A stretch of 64,000 nt of DNA from Aeromonas media. GTDB lineage: Bacteria; Pseudomonadota; Gammaproteobacteria; Enterobacterales; Aeromonadaceae. The stretch covers positions 928 through 64,927 of the forward strand of contig NZ_CDBZ01000198.1 in the NCBI RefSeq assembly GCF_000819985.1, read 5' to 3'. A model generated the notes under the pieces. That model was not told the origin of the DNA and did no database searches. It was given only the letters and a program-made list of their open reading frames with translations. The translations under genes and the position numbers were made by a program. Positions within the stretch are counted from its first letter, which is position 1; the number at the start of each line of letters is the position of its first letter. Below are positions 38,384 to 49,011 of the stretch, piece by piece.

Positions 38384-38432
38384 TCGAGCGCCTCGCTCAC
38401 CTCAAGTCTAAGTCCATTGTTGACATAACTAA

Positions 38433-38451
38433 GGGCCCCGCTCAGGGGCCC
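38433..38451 (+). other. Hairpin after nagE
   Basis: GGGCCCC-GCTCA-GGGGCCC is a perfect 7-base GC stem 49 bases past the nagE stop. No T run follows on the plus strand, so termination would be partial; some read-through into the hexosaminidase gene is plausible. Confidence 0.5.
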
Positions 38452-38505
38452 CATATAAAAAAAGCCAAGAAAATCCAACCTTTACTTCAAATGAGAGCAG
38501 CAGTT

Positions 38506-41169
38506 ATGAACTTGAAACATTCTCTGTTAGCCATTGCCATGTCTACCGTTTTCGTCAGCCAGGTACAGGCAGCCGATGCCGCCAAGCAAGCCGTGGTCGA
38601 TTCCCTCGCCAGCAATCTGGTCGTCAAGTACGAAGTCGTCACCAATGACGGTGCCGGCGCCGGTCTCGATTGCCAGGCACTGGGCTCCGAGTGGGCGAGC
38701 TGCGGTGTCGCCAAGCTGCACCTGACCAATACCGGTGCCGACGTTACCTCCAAGGACTGGAGCATCTATGTCTCCTCCATCCGCCGCATCCAGCGGGTGG
38801 ACAACGACCAGTTCACCATCACCCACCTGACCGGCGACCTCTATCGTTTGACGCCAACCGAGAAGTTCCAGGGCTTTGCCAAGGACGCCACGGTCGAAGT
38901 GCCCCTGGTGGTGGAGTACTGGGTATTGTTCGAATCTGACATCATGCCGAACTGGTACGTCGCCAGCGAAGGGGCCGAGCCGAAAGTGCTGGCCAGCATG
39001 AGCAACATCGACGATGCCACCACCTATGAGAAGCCGATGCCGGCCGACGGCTGGAAGCGCACCAAGGATGACAACAACATCCTGATGAACAGCGAGACCC
39101 GTTTTGCCGCCAACCAGACCAGCACCTTGCTGCCTGCCGGCAAGATTGACGACCAGATCCTGCCGACCCCGATGAAGCAGGTGGTCAAGGCCGGTCCCCA
39201 GGTCGACTTCTCTACCATCAAGCTCAATGCCCTGGACCTGCCAAGCGATCGCGCCGAGGCCATCAAGGCTCAACTGACCAAGCTGGGTGTTACCCTCTCC
39301 GACACCGGCTACCCGGTCACCATCAAGCTCGGCAGCAAGCTCAAGCAGGCCGAAGGCTACGACATGACCATAGGCGCCAAAGGCACTGTGGTGCAGGGTC
39401 ATGACATCGACGGGGCCTTCTGGGGCGCCCAGTCCCTGATCTCCCTCTTGGGGGTTGACGACAAACTGGTGAGCCAGATGAGCGTCGAAGATGCTCCGCG
39501 CTTTGAATACCGCGGCATGCAGACCGACGTGGCCCGCCACTTCAGAAGCCCGGAGACCATGAAGAGGCTGGTTGACCAGATGTCTGCCATGAAGCTCAAC
39601 GTGTTGCACCTTGGCCTGACCAACGATGAAGGCTGGCGCATCGAGATCCCGGGCCTGCCGGAGCTGACCGAGGTCGGCAGCCAGCGTTGCCACGACGAGT
39701 CCGAAACCAAGTGCCTGATGCCGCAGCTCGGCTCTGGTCCCACCAACGACAACCAGGGCTCCGGCTTCTACAGCAAGGCCGACTACATCGACCTGGTGCG
39801 TTACGCCAAGGCCCGCGGCGTGACCGTGATCCCCGAGATCAACATGCCGGCTCACGCCCGTGCCGCCGTGGTCTCCATGGAGGCGCGCTACAAGCGTCTG
39901 CTGGCTGAAGGTAAAGAGACCGAAGCGAACCAGTTCCGTCTGACTGACCCGGATGACACCTCCAACGTCACCTCGGTGCAGTTCTACGACAAGATGTCCT
40001 TCATCAACCCTTGCCAGCCGGGTGCTGCCACCTTCGTGGCCAAGGTGATGGATGAAGTGGCCCAGATGCACCAGGCCGCCGGCCAGCCGCTGACCGCCTG
40101 GCACTACGGTGGTGACGAGGCGAAGAACATCATGCAGGGCGGTGGTTACCAGGATCCGGCCGTCACCAAGAAAGAAGAACTGGTCGCCTGGAAGGGCAAC
40201 GTCGACTCCAGCAAGCAGGACAAGCCGTTCGGCAAGTCCCCCCTGTGCCAGAAGATGATCGACGATGGCAAGATCAAGGACGTGGCCGAGCTGCCTGTCC
40301 ACTTCGCCAAGGAAGTGAGCGAGATGGTCAAGGGCCATGGCTTCTCCACCCTGCAGGCGTGGGAAGATGGTCTGAAGTACGCCACGGATGCCAGCGTGTT
40401 CGCCACCGACAAGACCCGGGTCAACTTCTGGGAAACCCTCTACTGGGGTGGCTTCAACGAGGCGATGAAGTGGGCGCACAAGGGCTATGACGTGGTGCTC
40501 TCGAACCCGGACTACCTCTACTTCGACTTCCCGAACGAGGTACACCCGGCCGAGCGCGGCTACTACTGGGCGACCCGTTTCAACGACACCCGCAAGGTGT
40601 TCGCCTTCGCCCCGGAAAACCTGCCGCAGAACGCCGAGACCTCGGTTGACCGCGACGGCAACGCCTTCGTGGCCAAGGGGGACCAGGATCCGGTCAAGTT
40701 CAAGGGGATCTCTGGTCAGCAGTGGAGCGAGACAGTACGCACCGACGCCCAGTACGAGTACATGGTCTACCCGCGCATCTTCTCCGTGGCCGAGCGTGCC
40801 TGGCACAAGGGTGGCTTCGAGCTGGACTACGTGAAGGGTCGCGAGTTCTCCGGCACCACCAAGCACGTCAACAAGGCCACCCTGAACAAGGAGTGGAACC
40901 AGTTCGCCAACCTGCTGGGTCAGCGCGTGCTGCCCAAACTCGACCAGGCCGGTGTGGAATACCGCCTCTCGGTGCCGGGTGCCAAGGTGGTGAACGGCAA
41001 GCTGGAAGCGAACGTGGATCTGCCGGGTCTGCCCATTCAGTACAGCCTGGACGGCACCACCTGGACCGCCTATGACGCCGCGGCCAAGCCGAGCGTGAAT
41101 GGCAAGGTCTGGCTGCGTACCACCAGCTTCGATGGCAAGCGCACCAGCCGCGTCACAGAGCTGAACTGA
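38506..41169 (+). CDS. Secreted beta-N-acetylhexosaminidase (chitobiase, GH20)
   Basis: An 887-residue exported enzyme that cuts GlcNAc from chitobiose and similar oligomers. The signal peptide is MNLKHSLLAIAMSTVFVSQVQA. A carbohydrate-binding-like N-terminal domain follows, then the GH20 barrel from about residue 330 (RFEYRGMQTDVARHF). The catalytic pair is Asp537-Glu538 in WHYGGDEAKNI. The domain order matches chitobiases of Vibrio and Serratia. An in-frame ATG at 38491 is possible but gives a less typical signal peptide. It sits beside nagE, so product uptake is linked. Confidence 0.93.
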   Translation: MNLKHSLLAIAMSTVFVSQVQAADAAKQAVVDSLASNLVVKYEVVTNDGAGAGLDCQALGSEWASCGVAKLHLTNTGADVTSKDWSIYVSSIRRIQRVDNDQFTITHLTGDLYRLTPTEKFQGFAKDATVEVPLVVEYWVLFESDIMPNWYVASEGAEPKVLASMSNIDDATTYEKPMPADGWKRTKDDNNILMNSETRFAANQTSTLLPAGKIDDQILPTPMKQVVKAGPQVDFSTIKLNALDLPSDRAEAIKAQLTKLGVTLSDTGYPVTIKLGSKLKQAEGYDMTIGAKGTVVQGHDIDGAFWGAQSLISLLGVDDKLVSQMSVEDAPRFEYRGMQTDVARHFRSPETMKRLVDQMSAMKLNVLHLGLTNDEGWRIEIPGLPELTEVGSQRCHDESETKCLMPQLGSGPTNDNQGSGFYSKADYIDLVRYAKARGVTVIPEINMPAHARAAVVSMEARYKRLLAEGKETEANQFRLTDPDDTSNVTSVQFYDKMSFINPCQPGAATFVAKVMDEVAQMHQAAGQPLTAWHYGGDEAKNIMQGGGYQDPAVTKKEELVAWKGNVDSSKQDKPFGKSPLCQKMIDDGKIKDVAELPVHFAKEVSEMVKGHGFSTLQAWEDGLKYATDASVFATDKTRVNFWETLYWGGFNEAMKWAHKGYDVVLSNPDYLYFDFPNEVHPAERGYYWATRFNDTRKVFAFAPENLPQNAETSVDRDGNAFVAKGDQDPVKFKGISGQQWSETVRTDAQYEYMVYPRIFSVAERAWHKGGFELDYVKGREFSGTTKHVNKATLNKEWNQFANLLGQRVLPKLDQAGVEYRLSVPGAKVVNGKLEANVDLPGLPIQYSLDGTTWTAYDAAAKPSVNGKVWLRTTSFDGKRTSRVTELN

Positions 41170-41209
41170 TAGTCCTCAATCCATAACGCAAGGTGGGTCG
41201 CAAGACCCG

Positions 41210-41248
41210 CCTTTCCCAAGACCGATAGGTCATCGGCTTTGGGAAAGG
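41210..41248 (+). terminator. Long hairpin after the hexosaminidase gene
   Basis: CCTTTCCCAA and TTGGGAAAGG pair perfectly, with an inner CCGAT/ATCGG continuation. It begins about 40 bases after the stop codon and has no long T run. Confidence 0.55.
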
Positions 41249-41306
41249 TTGACTGTGCGTGTGAACCTTTGTTGTGTGTGTATTGTCTGTTTTTCATCAC
41301 TTGTGA

Positions 41307-41331
41307 CCCCGCCTCGTGCGGGGCTTTTTTT
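41307..41331 (+). terminator. Rho-independent terminator before glnS
   Basis: CCCCGC-CTCGT-GCGGGG is followed by C and seven T residues, a standard intrinsic terminator on the plus strand. Confidence 0.85.
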
Positions 41332-41508
41332 AGCCAGGGTTCAGAGGGGCTCCCGCTGTTTCCCGTTTTTAGCACGCCAATGGCCCGGATTGGCCAAATT
41401 CAGGTTGAGGCAGGGCGCGTAATGAGGGATCATATCCGGCTTGACGGCGGGGTGATGAGGGTGCCAACCGGCACAACTTCCGCCAGTGACGCATTTTTGA
41501 GGTGAGCC

Positions 41509-43170
41509 ATGAGCGAGGCGAGCAGCCCAACCAACTTTATCCGTCAGATCATCGATGAAGATCTGGCCAGCGGTAAGCACAAGAGCGTGCATACCCGTTT
41601 TCCGCCGGAGCCGAACGGTTATCTCCATATCGGCCACGCTAAGTCCATCTGCCTGAACTTCGGCATCGCCCGTGACTATCAGGGCCAGTGCAACCTGCGC
41701 TTCGATGACACCAACCCTGCGAAGGAAGACATCGAGTTCGTGGAGTCCATCAAGCAGGACGTACAGTGGCTCGGCTTCCAGTGGAGCGGCGAGATCTGCT
41801 ACTCCTCCGACTATTTCGACAAGCTGCACGGCTATGCCATCGAGCTCATCGAGAAGGGTCTGGCCTATGTGGACGAGCTTTCCCCCGAGCAGATGCGCGA
41901 ATACCGCGGCACCCTGACCGCCCCTGGCAAGAACAGCCCGTTCCGCGATCGCAGCGTGGAAGAGAACCTGGCGCTGTTTGCCAAGATGAAGAGCGGTGAG
42001 ATGGCCGAAGGCAGCGCCTGCCTGCGCGCCAAGATCGACATGGCATCTCCCTTCATGGTGATGCGCGATCCCGTCATCTATCGCATCAAGTTTGCTCACC
42101 ACCACCAGACCGGTGACAAGTGGTGCATCTACCCGATGTATGACTTCACCCACTGCATCTCGGACGCCCTGGAGGGGATCACCCACTCCCTGTGCACCCT
42201 GGAGTTCCAGGACAACCGTCGCCTCTATGACTGGGTGCTGGACAACATCAGCATCGACTGTCACCCGCGTCAGTACGAGTTCTCTCGTCTGAACCTCGAA
42301 TACACCGTCATGTCCAAGCGCAAGCTGAACCTGCTGGTGACCGAGGGGCACGTCAGCGGTTGGGACGATCCGCGCATGCTGACCGTCTCCGGACTGCGTC
42401 GCCGTGGTTACACTCCGGCCTCCATCCGCGAGTTCTGCCAGCGCATCGGCGTGACCAAACAGGACAACATCGTCGAGATGAGCATGCTGGAAGCCTGCAT
42501 CCGTGACGATCTCAACGAGAACGCCCCCCGTGCCATGGCGGTGCTGCATCCGGTGAAAGTGGTCATCGAGAACCTGGCCGCCGACGAGGTGCTGACCGCA
42601 CCGGCGCACCCGAGCAATGCCGAGATGGGTACCCGCGAGCTGAACTTCACCCGCGAGATCTTCATCGACGAGGCGGACTTCAAGGAAGAAGCGAACAAGC
42701 AGTTCAAGCGGCTGGTGCTGGGCAAGGAAGTGCGCCTGCGCAACGCCTACGTCATCAAGGCCGAGCGGGTCGAGAAGGATGCGGACGGCAAGGTCACCTG
42801 TATCTACTGCTCCTACGATCCCGAGACCCTGGGCAAGGATCCGGCCGATGGCCGCAAGGTGAAGGGCGTGATCCACTGGGTCAGCGCTACTCACTCCCTG
42901 CCGGCCGAGATCCGTCTCTACGACCGTCTGTTCAAGATGCCGAACCCCGGTGCCGAGGACGACTTCGAGGCGGCGCTCAACCCGGATTCCCTGGTGATCA
43001 TCGCCGGTGCCCGGGTCGAGGCGTCCCTCAAGGACGCCAAGCCTGAGTTTGCCTACCAGTTCGAGCGTGAAGGGTATTTTTGCGCCGACAACAAGCTCTC
43101 AAGCCCGGAGCACCTGGTGTTCAACCGCACCGTGGCTCTGCGCGATGTCTGGGGCAAGGCCGAGGCCTGA
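41509..43170 (+). CDS. glnS: Glutaminyl-tRNA synthetase
   Basis: A 553-residue class I synthetase that charges tRNA-Gln. [23 protein letters not shown] has the HIGH signature, and [13 protein letters not shown] has the MSK variant of [31 protein letters not shown] is typical of GlnRS. Length equals that of E. coli GlnS (about 554). The ATG at 41509 is preceded by TGAGGTGAGCC. It is convergent with fur. Confidence 0.98.
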   Translation: MSEASSPTNFIRQIIDEDLASGKHKSVHTRFPPEPNGYLHIGHAKSICLNFGIARDYQGQCNLRFDDTNPAKEDIEFVESIKQDVQWLGFQWSGEICYSSDYFDKLHGYAIELIEKGLAYVDELSPEQMREYRGTLTAPGKNSPFRDRSVEENLALFAKMKSGEMAEGSACLRAKIDMASPFMVMRDPVIYRIKFAHHHQTGDKWCIYPMYDFTHCISDALEGITHSLCTLEFQDNRRLYDWVLDNISIDCHPRQYEFSRLNLEYTVMSKRKLNLLVTEGHVSGWDDPRMLTVSGLRRRGYTPASIREFCQRIGVTKQDNIVEMSMLEACIRDDLNENAPRAMAVLHPVKVVIENLAADEVLTAPAHPSNAEMGTRELNFTREIFIDEADFKEEANKQFKRLVLGKEVRLRNAYVIKAERVEKDADGKVTCIYCSYDPETLGKDPADGRKVKGVIHWVSATHSLPAEIRLYDRLFKMPNPGAEDDFEAALNPDSLVIIAGARVEASLKDAKPEFAYQFEREGYFCADNKLSSPEHLVFNRTVALRDVWGKAEA

Positions 43171-43234
43171 TGGCTGCCGTCTGACAGGCAGAGGGCAGGG
43201 GAGACCCTGCCACTCTGGTCCGGATTGTGGACAC

Positions 43235-43263
43235 AAAAAAAGCCAGCGTGATGCTGGCTTTTT
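43235..43263. terminator. Bidirectional terminator between glnS and fur
   Basis: AGCCAGC-GTGAT-GCTGGCT is flanked by a run of A on the left and T on the right, so it can end both convergent transcripts. Confidence 0.9.
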
Positions 43264-43287
43264 CATGGCTGCTCGCAGCCGACGGCG

Positions 43288-43716
43288 TTATTCGTCGTGT
43301 TTGCAGTCACCGTTCACGCAGTGACCATAGAGATAGAGGCTGTGGTTGGTCAGGCGGATATTGTGGTGTTTGGCGATGTCGCGCTGACGCTGCTCGATCA
43401 CCTCGTCAGAGAACTCGATCACCTTGCCACAGTCGAGGCAGACCAGGTGGTCGTGATGCTCCTGGGTCGCCAGCTCGAACACCGACTTGCCCCCTTCGAA
43501 GTGGTGACGGGTGACGATACCGGCATCATCAAACTGGTTGAGAACGCGATAGACGGTAGCGAGACCAATCTCCTCACCCTGATCGATCAGCCGTTTGTAC
43601 AGATCTTCCGCACTGGTGTGCTGGCAGTCCGGCTGTTGCAGGATTTCCAGGATCTTGACGCGGGGCAAGGTGATCTTGAGCCCGGCCTTTTTTAACGCTT
43701 GGTTGTTGTCTGCCAT
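43288..43716 (-). CDS. fur: Ferric uptake regulator Fur
   Basis: A 142-residue iron-dependent repressor. The winged helix is in LKITLPRVKILEILQQ and LATVYRVLNQFDDAGIV. Metal-binding residues are in RHHFEGGKSVFEL, HHDHLVCLDCGKVIEF and the C-terminal HCVNGDCKHDE, so the zinc Cys pairs are complete. Start MADNNQALKKAGLKIT. The neighbouring fldA-ybfE-ybfF-seqA-pgm order is as in E. coli. Confidence 0.98.
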   Translation of the reverse strand: MADNNQALKKAGLKITLPRVKILEILQQPDCQHTSAEDLYKRLIDQGEEIGLATVYRVLNQFDDAGIVTRHHFEGGKSVFELATQEHHDHLVCLDCGKVIEFSDEVIEQRQRDIAKHHNIRLTNHSLYLYGHCVNGDCKHDE

Positions 43717-43951
43717 ATTCTATTTATTCGCATTCTCGAAGGTGTGGTTATTCTGATTGACTGCCGCTGGAATGGCAACCACGAACTCGCTTGGCCTGTC
43801 ATTATAGGTCGTAGCCAAGTCAAAAATAAACCCAGTAATTCAAGGGGTTTAGCACATTTCCCCCCTGTGGAAGATTAATCTGGCCAGCCCGGTTCAGGCT
43901 TGCTCGGCGAGGGAATGTTGATACTATGTCACTTCTCTATAGTCTGGTCGG

Positions 43952-44461
43952 ATGAGATCCATGGATTGGCTTTTTGACAACGCGGCCTGGGTGCGCCATG
44001 CCCTCAACGCCTGGCCCCCGTTCTGGGGTGCGGGCATCAAGATAGAAACATTGAGCCCTGATTTTCGCTTCTGTCGGGTCACCCTCAAGTCCCGCTGGTG
44101 GAACAAGAATGCCAACCGGACCCAGTTCGGCGGCAGCATGTTCGCCATGACGGATCCCATCTATCCGCTGATGCTGATGGGCCATTTCAAGAACCGCTAT
44201 TACGTCTGGGACAAGGCGGGCAGCATCAATTTCATCAAGCCTGGCAAGGGGATGCTGGTGGCGGAGTTCAATCTGACCGACGCCAAGCTGGCATCGATCG
44301 TGGCGGCGACCGAGGGGGGCAACAAGCATTTCCCCGAGTTCGAGGTGCAGGTACAGGACAAGCGGGGCGAACTGGTGGCCCAGGTCAGGCGCACCCTGTA
44401 TGTGAAATCCAAGCCGGAGCACAGGACGCCGGGTCAGGCTGCATCGACCATGAAGGAGTAA
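43952..44461 (+). CDS. DUF4442 (hotdog-fold, thioesterase-like) protein
   Basis: A 169-residue protein resembling the DUF4442 hotdog family: FWGAGIKIETLSPDFRFCRVTLKSRWWNKNANRTQFGGSMFAMTDPIYPLML, then KAGSINFIKPGKGMLVAEF. Members are presumed acyl-CoA thioesterases or acyl binders, but the substrate is unknown. It lies between fur and fldA in the opposite direction, where E. coli has no such gene. The start could also be the ATG at 43961. Confidence 0.8.
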   Translation: MRSMDWLFDNAAWVRHALNAWPPFWGAGIKIETLSPDFRFCRVTLKSRWWNKNANRTQFGGSMFAMTDPIYPLMLMGHFKNRYYVWDKAGSINFIKPGKGMLVAEFNLTDAKLASIVAATEGGNKHFPEFEVQVQDKRGELVAQVRRTLYVKSKPEHRTPGQAASTMKE

Positions 44462-44463
44462 AA

Positions 44464-44494
44464 ACAACAAGGGCCCCAGCAGGGCCCTTGTTGT
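44464..44494. terminator. Bidirectional terminator between DUF4442 gene and fldA
   Basis: ACAACAAGGGCCC-CAGCA-GGGCCCTTGTTGT is a perfect 13-base stem between convergent genes. Confidence 0.85.
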
Positions 44495-44507
44495 CAGAGG
44501 AGGGAGA

Positions 44508-45032
44508 TCACTCCAGCTCGCTCAGACACATCTCTTCGTGCAACTGCTTGCACCAGCCCTTGACGCGCTCGGCAGTCAGCTCCGGCTGGCGATCCTCATC
44601 GATGCCCAGACCGACGAAGTGCTTGTCATCTACCAGTGCCTTGGAGGCCTCGAACTCGTAGCTCGCGGTTGGCCAGTGGCCGATGATGATGGCACCTTTG
44701 GCTTCGACGATGTCACGCAGGGTGCCCATGGCGTCGAGGAAATATTCGGAATAGTCTTCCTGATCGCCGCAGCCGAAGATGGCAACCAGCTTGTTGTTGA
44801 AGTCGATCTCTTCGAGCTCGGGGAAGAAGTCATCCCAATCGGCCTGGGCTTCGCCGTAGTACCAAGTCGGGATACCGAACATCAGCAGATCGAAGCTGTC
44901 GATGTCGGCCTTGCTGCTCTTGGCAATGTCACGGACTTCAATCAGTTGTTTGCCCAGTTCTTTCTGGATCATCTTGGCGACAGCTTCGGTATTACCGGTA
45001 TCGCTGCCGAAAAACAGACCTACACTAGCCAT
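44508..45032 (-). CDS. fldA: Flavodoxin I
   Basis: A 174-residue FMN electron carrier. SVGLFFGSDTGNTEAVAKMI is the phosphate loop; GIPTWYYGEAQADWDDFFPEL and FGCGDQEDYSEYFLDAMGTL stack around the flavin. It donates electrons to radical-SAM and other reductive enzymes and is a likely acceptor for the PFOR encoded at 4335-7940. The gene order fldA-ybfE follows E. coli. Confidence 0.97.
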   Translation of the reverse strand: MASVGLFFGSDTGNTEAVAKMIQKELGKQLIEVRDIAKSSKADIDSFDLLMFGIPTWYYGEAQADWDDFFPELEEIDFNNKLVAIFGCGDQEDYSEYFLDAMGTLRDIVEAKGAIIIGHWPTASYEFEASKALVDDKHFVGLGIDEDRQPELTAERVKGWCKQLHEEMCLSELE

Positions 45033-45070
45033 AGTGTTTAGTTACCCGTATCTGGTTAATGCTTAACGGT

Positions 45071-45367
45071 TCAGATTGCGATGCCTGCTGCATGCGCAGA
45101 CTCAATCTGTTGCTTCAGGATAGATTGGATCAGCTCGGCTCGGCTGACGTTCTGTTGTAGCGCAAGTTGGTTCAGGCGCTCCAGCAATTCGGCCTCCACC
45201 TTTAACTCGACCCGTTTCAGGCCGTTCTCCCGATCGCGCTTGAGCTGGTTGCGCTTGTTGATCTTGAGTTGGGTCTCACGGGGGAGTGGATTGGTCTTTG
45301 GCCTGCCGGGGCGCTTCTCAGTTGCGAACAGATCCAGTGTTGTTCGATCAGTTTGCTGTTTGGCCAT
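45071..45367 (-). CDS. ybfE: YbfE family protein
   Basis: A 98-residue basic protein. TTLDLFATEKRPGRPKTNPLPRETQLKINKRNQLKRDR followed by a ribbon-helix-helix-like end (VELKVEAELLERLNQLALQQNVSRAELIQSILKQQI) matches YbfE, which in E. coli is under LexA control. It looks like a small DNA-binding protein of unknown target. I found no clear LexA box just upstream. Confidence 0.85.
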   Translation of the reverse strand: MAKQQTDRTTLDLFATEKRPGRPKTNPLPRETQLKINKRNQLKRDRENGLKRVELKVEAELLERLNQLALQQNVSRAELIQSILKQQIESAHAAGIAI

Positions 45368-45387
45368 ACATCACAGATGAAAAGTAG

Positions 45388-45609
45388 TTAGCCGATCCCT
45401 GAGCCTTCCCAGCCCATTTCGATCAGCCCCTTGGCGACAAAACCCGCGCAACCCAGAAACAGAACCAGCCAGACGATGAGACGACCAAAACGGGGCACGT
45501 TGCCGCGTTTGAGAACGTCGTGAATGGCCAGACCAATCAGCAGGAAGATGGCCACGAAGAACAGCTTCAGGCCCAGACTCTCGATCAGATCGATGTGTTC
45601 ACTCAGCAT
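45388..45609 (-). CDS. DUF2788 small membrane protein
   Basis: A 73-residue protein with two hydrophobic helices (LKLFFVAIFLLIGLAIHDVL and RLIVWLVLFLGCAGFVAKGLI). It fits DUF2788, a short family often found beside ybfE and ybfF in Aeromonas, Vibrio and Pseudomonas relatives. The function is unknown. It is 20 bases from ybfE in the same direction. Confidence 0.78.
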   Translation of the reverse strand: MLSEHIDLIESLGLKLFFVAIFLLIGLAIHDVLKRGNVPRFGRLIVWLVLFLGCAGFVAKGLIEMGWEGSGIG

Positions 45610-45664
45610 GGATTGCGCGCACTCCTTATGAAGGGCGCACTATATCACAAAGGATTTGAAACTG

Positions 45665-46447
45665 TTAACCGCCTGTCGACAGGAAATCCACAACCAGTTT
45701 GTTGAACAACGCCGGCTTTTCTGCGTGCAGCCAGTGACCGGTTCCGGCGATGATGCGGGCCTTCGCTGCCGGAAATTGTGCCATCACAGTCTCGGTGTAT
45801 TGGGGCTGCATATAGTCGGAATCCCCCCCCTTGATGAACAGGGTCTGCCCCTCGAAGCGGGTCTGGCCGTCGGGCCAGCCCATGATGTTGGCGTAGTTTC
45901 GCTCAAGGGCCGGCACATTGAACCGCCAGCCCCAGCCCGCCTCGGTTTTGGCGAAGGACTTGAGCAGGAACTGGCGCACCCCGGGGATTTCGATATGTTC
46001 AGCCAGGATGGCTTCCGCCTCGCTGCGGCTTTGAGGAAGGCGCTCGAGCGTGGCGTTGAGTCCGGCGAACACATTCTGGTGGCGGGCATGGGGATAGGCC
46101 ACCGGGGCGATGTCGGCCACCACCAGCCGGTCGATCCGGGCAGGGGCCTGCTTGGCGACCTGCATGGCTACCTTGCCCCCCATGGAGTGACCGACGAGGG
46201 CCACCTGCTCAAGCCCGAGCTGATCCAGCAGGGCGATCACATCCGCCCCCTGCTGTGGATAGCTCATCTCGCCGCTGTGAAAGGAGGCACCGTGGTTGCG
46301 CAGATCGACGCTGATGACCCTGTACTGCTCGCTGAGGGGGCGGGCCAGCAGGCCCAGGTTGTCCAGGCTGCCGAACAGGCCGTGGATCAGCACGACGACC
46401 GGGCCTTGTCCTTGATCCTTGAAATTCAATAATGAGTTTTGTTGCAA
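45665..46447 (-). CDS. ybfF: Alpha/beta-hydrolase YbfF (acyl esterase)
   Basis: A 260-residue alpha/beta-hydrolase. VVVLIHGLFGSLDNLG, DLRNHGASFH, and VGHSMGGKVAMQVAKQAP with the nucleophile Ser match YbfF; the C-terminal His is in GTGHWLHAEKP. E. coli YbfF hydrolyses short acyl-CoA and related esters. It is divergent from seqA as in E. coli. Confidence 0.93.
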   Translation of the reverse strand: MQQNSLLNFKDQGQGPVVVLIHGLFGSLDNLGLLARPLSEQYRVISVDLRNHGASFHSGEMSYPQQGADVIALLDQLGLEQVALVGHSMGGKVAMQVAKQAPARIDRLVVADIAPVAYPHARHQNVFAGLNATLERLPQSRSEAEAILAEHIEIPGVRQFLLKSFAKTEAGWGWRFNVPALERNYANIMGWPDGQTRFEGQTLFIKGGDSDYMQPQYTETVMAQFPAAKARIIAGTGHWLHAEKPALFNKLVVDFLSTGG

Positions 46448-46718
46448 AATGACACCTTATCGGTCGTGGGCTGTTTCGCCATATTTTTAACACACTGAAA
46501 GAAAAGGATTTCATTCCTCAGGGGGGATTTTTTTGTGGTTTTTTTTCCAAAAAAACGACCCGGGATCGGCTATCAGTGCGGGGGATCACACACCTGGCCC
46601 CGTATTATGCCGTATTCTCAAGGAGATTCATGCACATCTGCCAGCCCCTCCCTTGGGCTGCCGGGTTTGCCTATGTATAATCGCCGCATCCGAATTTCGA
46701 CGAGTCCAGCGCATCCCT
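46448..46718. promoter_or_regulatory. ybfF-seqA divergent promoter region with T/A tracts and a GATC pair
   Basis: The region has T tracts at 46528-46534 and 46539-46546 and an A tract at 46549-46555, which may bend DNA. Two GATC sites, at 46564-46567 and 46584-46587, are 20 bases apart, two helical turns. SeqA binds hemimethylated GATC pairs with such spacing, so autoregulation is possible. Confidence 0.45.
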
Positions 46719-47225
46719 ATGAAAACCATCGAGCTTGATGACGATCTCTACTTCTTTATCGCGAGCCAGACCCGGCACATCGGCGAGAGTGCCTCCGATA
46801 TCCTGCGCCGTCTGCTGGAACAACCCGTCAAGGCGGGGACGACAGTGCCGGCTGCGCCTGTGGTCCAGCCTCAGCCCCTGGCCGATGCCATGGGACTGGA
46901 AGCCCTGCTCGATTCCGACGAGCTGCAAAAAGAAGAGAAGTCCATCAACCGCTTCATGCTGGTGCTCAGCACCCTGTACCGGGACAACCCGGATAGCTTC
47001 ACTCAGGCGACCGAGATCAAGGGGCGCAAGCGCGTCTATTTCTCCCGGGATCCCGAGGCACTGCGTGCCAGCGGCAGCACCACCAAGCCCAAGCAGGTGC
47101 CGGATACCCCGTTCTGGGTCATCACCAACACCAACACCAGCCGCAAGCAGAACATGGTGGCCCAGCTGATGGCCAGCATGGGTTATGACGAGGCTCTGAC
47201 GGCTCGGGTGTGCGGCGCAGTTTAA
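46719..47225 (+). CDS. seqA: SeqA, negative modulator of replication initiation
   Basis: A 168-residue protein that binds hemimethylated GATC sites and sequesters the origin. The N-terminal filament domain [33 protein letters not shown] and the C-terminal DNA-binding domain ([54 protein letters not shown]) match SeqA. The ATG at 46719 gives the standard start; the longer frame upstream is not conserved. pgm follows after 52 bases. Confidence 0.97.
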   Translation: MKTIELDDDLYFFIASQTRHIGESASDILRRLLEQPVKAGTTVPAAPVVQPQPLADAMGLEALLDSDELQKEEKSINRFMLVLSTLYRDNPDSFTQATEIKGRKRVYFSRDPEALRASGSTTKPKQVPDTPFWVITNTNTSRKQNMVAQLMASMGYDEALTARVCGAV

Positions 47226-47277
47226 CGCATCACAGACTCAAGGCCTTGCCAGGCAAGGTCTCACCAAGGAAAACGCC

Positions 47278-48927
<1,650 letters not shown>

Positions 48928-48954
48928 GCCTGAAGCCAGTCACTGAAGCGCATA

Positions 48955-48981
48955 AAAAGGAGCCATATCGGCTCCTTTTTG
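48955..48981. terminator. Bidirectional terminator after pgm
   Basis: AAAAAGGAGCC-ATATC-GGCTCCTTTTT is a perfect 11-base stem between pgm and the convergent EamA gene. Confidence 0.9.
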
Positions 48982-49011
48982 CTGTGTGCCTGGCGGGGAT
49001 CTGGTGCCCGA

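Larger units (their letters stand above)
41170..41508. other. Intergenic region between hexosaminidase gene and glnS
   Basis: 339 bases. The left half holds two terminator-type hairpins (41210-41248 and 41307-41330). The right half should carry the glnS promoter; it has a small inverted repeat, TGGCC-CGGAT-TGGCCA, near 41391-41407. No protein gene is seen. Confidence 0.55.

Noticed and set aside
38527-40866. Open frame of 779 codons opposite the hexosaminidase gene
   Set aside because: Rich in His, Val, Gly and Leu with no recognisable motif. It is a reverse-strand shadow of a strongly biased coding gene.
43717-43760. Possible Fur box in the fur promoter
   Set aside because: The AT-rich stretch has only partial GATAAT-like repeats and falls well short of the consensus.
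45340-45400. Possible LexA box before ybfE
   Set aside because: CTGT and ACAG occur but are 13 bases apart instead of 8, so the site does not fit LexA.
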